Assembly: GCA_043763155.1 (NCBI GenBank)
Contig: JAYULW010000092.1
Span: 1-31,818 of the forward strand
DNA: 31,818 bases
Direction of reading: 5' to 3'
Source of the DNA: JANYBV01 sp043763155
Lineage (GTDB): Bacteria; Pseudomonadota; Alphaproteobacteria; Rickettsiales; SXRF01
The translations under genes and the position numbers were made by a program. The notes under the pieces were generated by a model that worked only from the letters and a program-made list of their open reading frames with translations, had not been told where the DNA came from and made no database searches. This document shows, one piece after another, positions 15,841 to 22,529 of the stretch. Position 1 is the first letter of the stretch. The number at the start of each line of letters is the position of its first letter.

Positions 15841-17202
15841 CTATGCTCCCTTACGCATGAGAGTTTCGGGCGCGGACTGCAACGCGGCAACATAGCTTAT
15901 ATTGGCATTCGCGGGGGTTTTGCGGCTTGGGCGCGCGGCAGGCGCATCCACAGCAATATGATGGTATCGGTAAAGGTCGGTGCTCAGGCGGGTATAGATT
16001 TCGCCGTATTGCAGGTTCTGGTCCTTGAAATGGTTGGCCAGTTCGCCCGCGGTGCTGGCAAGCAGCATGGGCAGTTTGTTGGTGGGCATTTTGGCGAGGC
16101 AGTCGGTGGTGTGGGCGTATACTTCGTCCATGTCTACGCTCTTTTCGCCGAACTTGGCCCAATGGCGCACGATGTAGCGGGCGGTGAATAATGCGGAGCC
16201 AAGCGCGCCTACATAGTCGCGGTATTCCTTGCCCTGGAACATGATGCGGCGGTTGGGGTTGCTGAGCGCATCATAGGTAAGGGTGCCGAATGCGCCGGCT
16301 TCGATCCAGCCACCGGCCTTGAAGGCGATTTTCTCGCGGAAGCTTTCAAAAGCGCTGTTGGGCTTCTGGTTGTAATCGTCGGTGGTTTTGGCGAATAGCG
16401 AGGTGGTTTTGCCCGCAAGGCTTGCCATGCCAGCGAAATGCACCAGCTCGGAAGGGTTGCGCGCGGCCTTGTAGGCTTCGCCCAGCGAGGGTTTCTTGGT
16501 AGCGCCCGGCCATTGGTTGGCGGGGAAGGCGAGCGAAAATGCGCCAAGATAGCGGCACATGATTTCACCTACATATACAGAGTTCTTTTCGAGGAAGCCG
16601 TTGACCTTCTGTTTGGAGGTCTGGGGCGTGTTGTCCATGTAGAGTTCTTTGCGGCTGTCGTTTGCCGACGGCAGGCCGTCGCCTGCGGCCACATAACCGG
16701 AGAGGTCCTTGTTCACTTTTTCTTTTACGAACAGGAGGCGGTTGGTGTCTTCGGATTTTTGCGCGCCGTAGTTCCAGGTGATGGCGTGGCCAACAAGGTT
16801 GCTGGCGGCGAATACGAACATGCCCCAATCAACTTTGTGGTTTTTGCGCATGAGGCTGGAGGAAAGCTGCAGGAGCTGGCCGGGAACGGCGAGCATGGAG
16901 ATAAGCTTCCAGGTGTCGAGCGACTTGGAGTGGTGGGCCAGTTCCAGTTTGGTGCCGCGGGTTTCGAGCGCTTTGATGATTTCTTCCTGCGGTTTTGCGC
17001 CGCGGGTGATGATGACGGGCTGTTCGCCGATCTGCGATTCGCCGACGATGGTCTGGGTGATGTCGTGCGTCAGGAATTGCTTCAGGGCTTCGGTGTGCTT
17101 TGCGTCTTTGGCGGTGAAAAACGCGAGATTGCCGTCGGACACCGGAGCGAACTCCACGGCGGACAGCATAGCATCAGCATTTTTTACGTTATAAACGGCC
17201 AT
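15841..17202 (-). CDS. Unknown protein, copy A of a tandem paralogous pair (453 aa)
   Basis: This is the first gene of the minus-strand pair, 453 residues, of no family I know. It has the same architecture as copy B: MAVY, AVEFAPVSDGNLAFF, a possible amphipathic region (LISMLAVPGQLLQLSSSLM), MFVFAASNLVGHAITWNYGAQKSEDTNRL, RNPSELVHFAGMASLAGKTTSLFAK, DYVGALGSALFTARYIVRHW, and DEVYAHTTDCLAK...LYRYHHIAVD close to the end. Invariant His, Tyr and Arg residues in the last motif would suit a binding or catalytic site, but this is speculation. There is no signal peptide. The ATG at 17202 has AGGG six bases upstream. Upstream lies a 262-base gap with several inverted repeats, and downstream it is tightly linked to copy B. 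GC and codon use match the surroundings, giving no sign of recent transfer. Confidence 0.75.
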   Translation of the reverse strand: MAVYNVKNADAMLSAVEFAPVSDGNLAFFTAKDAKHTEALKQFLTHDITQTIVGESQIGEQPVIITRGAKPQEEIIKALETRGTKLELAHHSKSLDTWKLISMLAVPGQLLQLSSSLMRKNHKVDWGMFVFAASNLVGHAITWNYGAQKSEDTNRLLFVKEKVNKDLSGYVAAGDGLPSANDSRKELYMDNTPQTSKQKVNGFLEKNSVYVGEIMCRYLGAFSLAFPANQWPGATKKPSLGEAYKAARNPSELVHFAGMASLAGKTTSLFAKTTDDYNQKPNSAFESFREKIAFKAGGWIEAGAFGTLTYDALSNPNRRIMFQGKEYRDYVGALGSALFTARYIVRHWAKFGEKSVDMDEVYAHTTDCLAKMPTNKLPMLLASTAGELANHFKDQNLQYGEIYTRLSTDLYRYHHIAVDAPAARPSRKTPANANISYVAALQSAPETLMRKGA

Positions 17203-17464
17203 TATATCCCTGCGAAAGGAAGGTATTCAGTAGTGTTTGACGCCTAGGTGTACTTTGTACAATGCGGGTGTTTCCCCACTTTTTTAGTACCCTTACACTA
17301 CCACGAGCTAATATCTGGCCTCAATAGGGCAAGGCTTAATAACGGCAAGATTCATGAAACTGTCACATTATATAACGCGGGGATTTTTTCCGTTTAAACG
17401 TCTATATTTTATAAATAAAGCGCGTTTTGGCGCAGATGCGCATTTTGCAGTGCGGTATAAGGGG
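17203..17464. other. 262-base gap between mrdA and the paralogous pair, with inverted repeats
   Basis: No gene is seen here. On the minus strand, toward the gene starting at 17202, there is a perfect TATAAT at 17372-17367 but no matching -35. The possible leader contains an inverted repeat TGTAC-TTT-GTACA (17249-17261) nested inside a longer-range pair GTAGTGT (17230-17236) and ACACTAC (17295-17301). The palindrome CGTTTAAACG is at 17391-17400. I found no classic terminator for mrdA; the short GCGCA-TC-TGCGC palindrome near 17435 lacks a T-run. Confidence 0.4.
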
Positions 17465-19315
17465 TTAATCGCCCTTGTCGTCTTTGTTCTTTTCCTTGGG
17501 CGTAACGGTAGGCGCGTTTCTGGCTTCCTCGATTTGCTGGATTTTTAGCAGGATGTCGCGCGCGACGGGTGCGGCCGCAGATGCGCCGCCACCGCCATGT
17601 TCGATGGCCACACAGCAAGCGAAGCGGGGTTTGTCAACGGGGGCGAAGCCGATGAAAAGGGCGTGGTGGCGGGCTTCCCATGGCAAGGTGTCTTGCTTCT
17701 GGCCGCGAATCAGGATTTTACGCACCTGCGAGGTGCCGGTTTTGCCGCCCATGGCGAAGCGCGGTTCCATGATGCGTTTGCCATAGGCGGTGCCGGTTTG
17801 GCTATTGCACACGGCGCTCATGGCGTCGCGCGCGTGGCCGAGCAGGTCGGGTTTAATGTCGAGCGGGGGGAATTCGGGATCTTCTTCACCCGGTGGAACC
17901 CATAGGCGCGGTTCGACGGCGAAACCGCCATTGACCATGCGCGCTGTCATCACGGCGAGCTGCAGGGGCGTGGAAAGCACGTAGCCCTGACCGATGGAGC
18001 AGTTGATGGTGTCGCCGCCGCTCCAGCGCTGTTTATAGCGCTGCATTTTCCAGTCGGGGTCGGGGACGATGCCGGGTTTTTCGCCGGTGATGCCGATATT
18101 GTGCGTGGCGCCAAGGCCGAACACACGCGCCATCTTGGCGAAGTTCTCGATGCCCATGCGCTCGCCTGCGGTGTAGAAAAATGTATCGCAGGACTGGGCG
18201 ACGGCTTCGTGGAAGTTCACGGTGCCGTGGCCGCCTTCTTTCCAGCAGTTGAAGCGGTGGTCGCCCAAAAAGAAATGGCCGGGGCAGTAGACGCTGGTGC
18301 TGGGCGTGATGGTGCCGTTATTCAGGCCTGCGAGGCCCACCATGAGCTTGAAAGTGGAGCCGGGCGGGTACTGGCCGGAGATGGGCTTATTCAGCAGCGG
18401 GCCTTTTTTGTCGGTGCTTAGCTGTTTCCAGTATTCGGAGGTGATGGTTTTGCTGAAGGCGCCGGGGTCGAAGCCGGGCATGGAGACCAGCGTCAGCACG
18501 TTTCCGGTATCTACTTCCATCACCACCACGCTTGCGCTTTCGTCTTTCACGAGGCTTGCGGCGTATTCCTGCAGGGTGCTGTCAATGGTCAGGTGCAGGG
18601 TTTCGCCTGAAACGCTTGGTTTTTTGCCGATTTCGCGCACCGGCACGCCATGCACGTTCACCTCAAGCTGGCGGATGCCGGCCTGCCCGCGCAGGTGGGT
18701 TTCCATCATTTTTTCGATGCCGTTTTTGCCGATTTTGAATTCGGGCAGGCGCAGGAGCGGGTCTTCGGTCATTTCCTCTTCGGCCACCGAACCCACATAG
18801 CCCAGCAGGTGGGCGGCGTGGTCGGAAAACGGGTAATAGCGAATCTGGCCCACATCAATATACATGCCGGGCAGCTCCAGCATGTGCAGCTCGATCAAGG
18901 ATACTTCTTCCCAGCTCAGATGCTCCTTCACCATTTCGGGCATGGAGGCCGACGACACGCGGGTGTTGTAGAGGGCTTTGAATTTCTTTTCGCTTAAGGG
19001 CACGAGCTTGTGCAGTTTTTCGAGCGTGGAGCGGAAGGTTGCCTGGCTGATGGTGGAGTAATCTATGAACAGGCGGTAGTTTTTTTCGTTCACTGCCATG
19101 GGCACGCCGGCGCGGTCCTGAATGATGCCGCGCTCAGGGGCGATGAGCTGGAGCTTGATGCGGTTGTTTTCGGAAAGCGTGGCGTATTCGTTTGCGCGCA
19201 GGAATTGCAGGTAGAATAAGCGGCCCGCGAGGGTGGAAAACGCAGCAACCTGCAACCCGCCGAAAATCAGGGCGCGGCGGGTCAGGATGCGTTGTTTTTC
19301 ATTCTCTTTTGGCAC
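17465..19315 (-). CDS. mrdA: Penicillin-binding protein 2 (elongasome transpeptidase)
   Basis: PBP2 is the monofunctional class B transpeptidase that cross-links new peptidoglycan during cell elongation, together with RodA and the Mre proteins. The 616-residue protein has a short cytoplasmic end, a membrane anchor at about 14-34 (RALIFGGLQVAAFSTLAG), the dimerisation/pedestal domain (residues 50-240: LIAPERGIIQDRAGVPMAVN, RYYPFSDHAAHLLGYVG, GKNGIEKMMETHLRG) and the transpeptidase domain. Catalytic motifs are STFK (Ser320), SCD (Ser375) and KTGTSQ (Lys525). The start is a GTG at 19315, since the frame upstream soon meets a stop and the start position suits the family; the ribosome site is weak. 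It lies 70 bases after mreD. The usual next gene, rodA, is absent; an unknown gene pair follows instead. Confidence 0.95.
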   Translation of the reverse strand: MPKENEKQRILTRRALIFGGLQVAAFSTLAGRLFYLQFLRANEYATLSENNRIKLQLIAPERGIIQDRAGVPMAVNEKNYRLFIDYSTISQATFRSTLEKLHKLVPLSEKKFKALYNTRVSSASMPEMVKEHLSWEEVSLIELHMLELPGMYIDVGQIRYYPFSDHAAHLLGYVGSVAEEEMTEDPLLRLPEFKIGKNGIEKMMETHLRGQAGIRQLEVNVHGVPVREIGKKPSVSGETLHLTIDSTLQEYAASLVKDESASVVVMEVDTGNVLTLVSMPGFDPGAFSKTITSEYWKQLSTDKKGPLLNKPISGQYPPGSTFKLMVGLAGLNNGTITPSTSVYCPGHFFLGDHRFNCWKEGGHGTVNFHEAVAQSCDTFFYTAGERMGIENFAKMARVFGLGATHNIGITGEKPGIVPDPDWKMQRYKQRWSGGDTINCSIGQGYVLSTPLQLAVMTARMVNGGFAVEPRLWVPPGEEDPEFPPLDIKPDLLGHARDAMSAVCNSQTGTAYGKRIMEPRFAMGGKTGTSQVRKILIRGQKQDTLPWEARHHALFIGFAPVDKPRFACCVAIEHGGGGASAAAPVARDILLKIQQIEEARNAPTVTPKEKNKDDKGD

Positions 19316-19385
19316 GGGGCTTCGCTCGGTTACGGAACGCTTTGCTTATCCATAACTGGTGTCATTCTTAAAGACAATGTGCGAA

Positions 19386-19919
19386 TTACTGGCCGTGCAG
19401 AATTTGCCAGCGGCGGGAGTGGATATATTCGTAAAGGCCGTCGAAGCATTTGTGCGTGATGGGGTAGAAGCACATGGTCAGGAACCATTGGATGAGGGCG
19501 GGAACGGGGGGTTCTGAATGCTGGATGAAGAGGGAAAGCAACATCCAGTTGGCGATGCTTGCGATAGCGAGCAGTATGGCGAAATAGCCCCATTTGATGA
19601 CGAAGCCTTCCTTGTGGAAGTATTTGCGCTGGGCGTGGACCATGAACAGGAAAAAGATAAATAGCAGCGAGGTGAGGCCCAGCGGCAGGCCCATGACCGA
19701 ATCCATGACGAGGCCCACGGTGAAGACGAACCAGTAAGGCATATCGCGCGCCTGCATCATGCCCCAATAAAAAATGGGCAGGATGGGAAGGATGGGCATG
19801 AAATGGTTCAGGCCGTTTACGTGCTTGGAGGTGAGGTAAAAAACGGTGAGCAGGGCGGTGATGATGGCGGGCAGGGAGCCAAGAAATAGCAATTCGAGCC
19901 GTTTTGTGGGCTGGATCAT
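19386..19919 (-). CDS. mreD: Rod shape-determining protein MreD
   Basis: MreD is an integral inner-membrane part of the elongasome that works with MreC and PBP2 in lateral wall synthesis. The 177-residue protein is highly hydrophobic with about five membrane helices (for example LFLGSLPAIITALLTVFYL, YWFVFTVGLVMDSVMG, LLFIFFLFMVHAQRKYF, WGYFAILLAIASIANWMLLSLF). The typical MreD signature is present: Pro-rich LPILPIFYWGM, and the GLVMDSVMGLPLGLTSLLF segment in which the family has a conserved Asp followed by a Pro-Leu-Gly turn. It follows mreC after 33 bases and precedes mrdA by 70, so all three probably share one transcript. The ATG at 19919 has no strong Shine-Dalgarno. MreD is poorly conserved in sequence, so gene order supports the call. 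Confidence 0.9.
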   Translation of the reverse strand: MIQPTKRLELLFLGSLPAIITALLTVFYLTSKHVNGLNHFMPILPILPIFYWGMMQARDMPYWFVFTVGLVMDSVMGLPLGLTSLLFIFFLFMVHAQRKYFHKEGFVIKWGYFAILLAIASIANWMLLSLFIQHSEPPVPALIQWFLTMCFYPITHKCFDGLYEYIHSRRWQILHGQ

Positions 19920-19952
19920 GGCGGCGCTAACTTAATTATGAACTTTGGGGGC

Positions 19953-20786
19953 TTAGAAATTGTAGTCTACGACGCTTACATACTGCGCGGAGGGCGCGTC
20001 TACGAAGGGCTGCACGGTGACCGAGTTTTTGCCCATGGTGGCCACAACACCTACGGGGATGCCCGCGGGGAAGATGCCGCCGTCGCCGGAGGTGACGACG
20101 CGTTCGCCCACTTCGATTTTGCCATCGCCGGTGAGGTAGGCGAGGGTGGGGTTGTCGCTGTTGGTGCCGATCAGGATGGATTTTTCATGCGTGGATTCGG
20201 TGACGACGGGCACGCGGGAGTTGATGTCGTTGAGCAGCAGGATGCGGGCGGAGCTTTCGCCCACGTCAACCACGCGGCCCAGCAGGCCATTGTCACTTAC
20301 CACTGCCTGGTCTTTTTTGATGCCGTTGTCCGTGCCGCCGTCAATCAGGGCGGAGTGCAGGTACGGGCCACCCATGTCGGAGACGATGCGGGCGGTGATG
20401 AAGGTGTTTTTGGTGACCGGCACCACGTTCATGAGGGTGCGCAGGGAATCATTCTCGGCTTCCATGGCTTTGGCTTTTTCCTGCCATTTCAGCAATTCCA
20501 GGTTTTCGTTTTTCAGCGCGATGTTTGCGGCCCGCAAATTCACCATTTCGCCGACCCAGACGCCAGCGTTATGCACAGCATCCATCGGGCTGGCGGCAAC
20601 GGCCAGCATCGGCACGGCAATATCGGTGATTTGGGTGCGCAGGCGGGTGATGGCGGGGTTGTTTGCTTTGCTCATAACCAGAAGCGCGACACCGGCGGTA
20701 ACAAGCATGACGATGGAAGCGCGATGCAGCCACTGCTTATCGGCGGAGAGGAGGAGGGATGTAGTGCGCGCTTTTTTAATGGCCAT
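19953..20786 (-). CDS. mreC: Rod shape-determining protein MreC
   Basis: MreC is a bitopic membrane protein whose periplasmic part activates PBP2 and links it to the cytoskeletal elongasome. The 277 residues show a basic cytoplasmic end, one membrane helix (about 21-40), a coiled coil (about 83-117: LRAANIALKNENLELLKWQEKAKAMEAENDSLR) and two beta-barrel domains with the family motifs DMGGPYLHSALIDGGTDNGIKKDQAVVSDNGLLGRVVDVGESSARILLLNDINSRVPV and VVTSGDGGIFPAGIPVG. A good ribosome site (AGGGAAA) precedes the ATG at 20786. It is the first gene of the minus-strand mreC-mreD-mrdA run. The partner mreB, normally immediately upstream, is missing; instead a 219-base gap separates it from a divergent dehydrogenase gene. 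Confidence 0.95.
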   Translation of the reverse strand: MAIKKARTTSLLLSADKQWLHRASIVMLVTAGVALLVMSKANNPAITRLRTQITDIAVPMLAVAASPMDAVHNAGVWVGEMVNLRAANIALKNENLELLKWQEKAKAMEAENDSLRTLMNVVPVTKNTFITARIVSDMGGPYLHSALIDGGTDNGIKKDQAVVSDNGLLGRVVDVGESSARILLLNDINSRVPVVTESTHEKSILIGTNSDNPTLAYLTGDGKIEVGERVVTSGDGGIFPAGIPVGVVATMGKNSVTVQPFVDAPSAQYVSVVDYNF

Positions 20787-20911
20787 CGTTGTATTTCCCT
20801 GAAACCACCGGCTGCAACCTTGCTAACCGGGGTTTTATTTTTTATCTTATTATTCTTACTTTTCCTGACATTATTGGCAACTATATTTTGATGTAATCTA
20901 GCGGATTTTTA

Positions 20912-20926
20912 TTAACGGGACGTTAA
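20912..20926. promoter_or_regulatory. Perfect TTAA-N7-TTAA box, CtrA-type
   Basis: TTAA (20912-20915), seven bases, TTAA (20923-20926). The same 15 bases form an inverted repeat TTAACG-GGA-CGTTAA. TTAA-N7-TTAA is the binding site of CtrA, the cell-cycle response regulator of Alphaproteobacteria (established knowledge). It lies 126 bases before mreC on one side and 17 bases upstream of the dehydrogenase -35 element on the other, so it could serve either gene. Binding itself is inferred. Confidence 0.5.
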
Positions 20927-20942
20927 AAAAACTACTGCATCG

Positions 20943-20971
20943 TTGGTTTCATGCGCTGAATGCATTATAAT
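20943..20971 (+). promoter_or_regulatory. Sigma-70 promoter for the aldehyde dehydrogenase gene
   Basis: TTGGTT (20943-20948), a 17-base spacer, and a perfect TATAAT (20966-20971). Transcription would start near 20978, leaving a leader of about 28 bases with AAAGGA as ribosome site. This is the best plus-strand promoter in the window. Confidence 0.65.
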
Positions 20972-21005
20972 CTTCTCCTCGCCCTTGCACTAAAGGATGC
21001 ACCGA

Positions 21006-22529
21006 ATGACCCAGCAGAATGAAGCCCAGAGCCGCGCCGAGGCTGTTTTTGCGGCGCTCAAAACCGCCTTGCCGCATGTGGCGCAAGGGGGGCTGGCGGT
21101 GACGTGCCCGGCGGATGGGAGCGCCATTGCGCACCTGCCGCAGGACGATGCGGCGGCGCTTTCGGGCAAAATTTCCAAGGCGAAGGCTGCTCAAATACGG
21201 TTTGCGGCGCTGAAACGCGAGGGGCGCGAGCAGAAGCTGGAAGCGCTATCAGCCGCAGTCAGGGCCGCACGCGAGCAATTGGGGGCTTTGATTACGCTGG
21301 AAGGCGGCAAGGTTGCCGCCGAAGGGCTGGGCGAGGCCGACGGATCGGCGGATATTCTGGTGAAGACCATCAAGGATGCGGCTTTGGCGGAGTTTTCGGG
21401 CATGGTGCGCACCAAGGAGCGGCCCCCGGTGGGGCTGGTGGGACTGATTACGTCGTTTAATTTTCCCTTAGCGGTGGCGAACTGGACGGTTGGGCCTGCG
21501 CTGCTGGCGGGAAACGCGGTGCTGTGGAAGCCTTCGGAGAAGACGCCGCTTACGGCGCTTGCGTATAAGGCCATTTTTGACGGTACGATGGGGGAATTCG
21601 CGGATTTGTTGCAGGTGCTGGTGGGCGGGCGCGAGCTGGGTGCGGGGCTGGTTGCCCATGAGGATGTGCGGCTGATTAGCGCGACGGGCAGTGTGGCCAT
21701 GGGGCGCGGCATTAACGCGGCGTTGGCGCAGAAGGCGGAAAGCCTGCCGCCGATTTTAGAGCTGGGTGGCAATAACGGGGTGATACTCAGCGCGAAGATG
21801 GGCGATGCGCACCGCGAATGGGCGGTGATGAGCCTGATGAATTCGTTTTTTGGCACCAGCGGCCAGCGCTGCACCAATACGCGGCGGTTGATTGTGCATC
21901 ATGCGCAGATGGATGCGGTGGTGGGGCTGCTGCAAAAACATACGTTGCAGCTGGTGACGTCGGGGGCGGTGGTGAATCCGCTTTCGGGCGCGTCGAACGC
22001 GTTTGGGTATGGGCCGCTGATTGATGCGCAGGCGTTTGCGCTGTTTGAGAGTGCAAAGCAAGCGGCCACCGAACAGGGCGGGCGCGTGCTGGGCGGCGGG
22101 CGGTTGATGGAGCGGGAATTTGCGAATGCTTATTACGTGGAACCCGCCATTGCGGTGATGCCAACGCAGAGCGCGATTGTGCATGAGGAAACGTTTGCGC
22201 CGCTGCTGTATGTGATGCCGTATGGCGATGATATTCATGAGGCCATTGCGATGCTGAACGCGCCGGACAATGCGGGGCTGGTGAGCGGTATTTACACGCA
22301 AAGCCAGCGCGAGGCGGATGCGTTTGCGCGCGGCAGCGAGGCGGGGCATGTGGTGATTAATCCGCCCAAGGGCACGGGCACGCCTGCGTTTGGCATGGGG
22401 TTTGGCGGCAACAAGGCTTCGGGCGAGGGCGAGATTTTGAACGCGGCTGATCCGCTGCGGGCATTTACGTTGCCCACGCAGTATCGCCGCATTGCGCAGA
22501 ATAAAGAAATCGCGATGACGATGGACTAG
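21006..22529 (+). CDS. ALDH7-like NAD(P) aldehyde dehydrogenase, possible AstD role
   Basis: This 507-residue enzyme oxidises an aldehyde to the acid with NAD(P). Key residues are present: Asn in TSFNFPLAVANW, the cofactor region KPSEKTPLTALA and SATGSVAMGRG, general base Glu252 in ELGGNNGVI, and nucleophile Cys289 in GTSGQRCTNTRRL, plus EETFAPLLYV. GTAGQRCTTTRRL-like sequence and the GGNKASGEGE end resemble the ALDH7 (aminoadipate semialdehyde) group more than classical AstD. However, it sits in a cluster with astB and astE, so succinylglutamate semialdehyde is a reasonable substrate. The ATG at 21006 is chosen since AAAGGA lies eight bases upstream; an ATG nine bases earlier would be too close to it. 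It overlaps the converging astE gene by four bases. Class is certain, substrate inferred. Confidence 0.85.
   Translation: MTQQNEAQSRAEAVFAALKTALPHVAQGGLAVTCPADGSAIAHLPQDDAAALSGKISKAKAAQIRFAALKREGREQKLEALSAAVRAAREQLGALITLEGGKVAAEGLGEADGSADILVKTIKDAALAEFSGMVRTKERPPVGLVGLITSFNFPLAVANWTVGPALLAGNAVLWKPSEKTPLTALAYKAIFDGTMGEFADLLQVLVGGRELGAGLVAHEDVRLISATGSVAMGRGINAALAQKAESLPPILELGGNNGVILSAKMGDAHREWAVMSLMNSFFGTSGQRCTNTRRLIVHHAQMDAVVGLLQKHTLQLVTSGAVVNPLSGASNAFGYGPLIDAQAFALFESAKQAATEQGGRVLGGGRLMEREFANAYYVEPAIAVMPTQSAIVHEETFAPLLYVMPYGDDIHEAIAMLNAPDNAGLVSGIYTQSQREADAFARGSEAGHVVINPPKGTGTPAFGMGFGGNKASGEGEILNAADPLRAFTLPTQYRRIAQNKEIAMTMD

Noticed and set aside
16438..17247. Plus-strand open frame of about 269 codons opposite unknown copy A
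   Set aside because: The minus-strand frame is supported by its paralogue and ribosome site; the plus-strand one is Val/Gly/Phe-rich shadow sequence with no homologue in the paired gene.
17391..17400. Ten-base palindrome CGTTTAAACG
   Set aside because: Isolated palindrome without partner sites or suitable promoter spacing; recorded only as part of the gap description.
20819..20860. CCGG-rich dyad followed by T-run in the mreC upstream gap, terminator-like on the plus strand
   Set aside because: The stem has mismatches after four pairs, and no plus-strand gene ends upstream of it.
19938..20891. Plus-strand open frame of about 317 codons opposite mreC
   Set aside because: mreC is certain on the other strand; this frame is a Gly/Asp/His-rich shadow.
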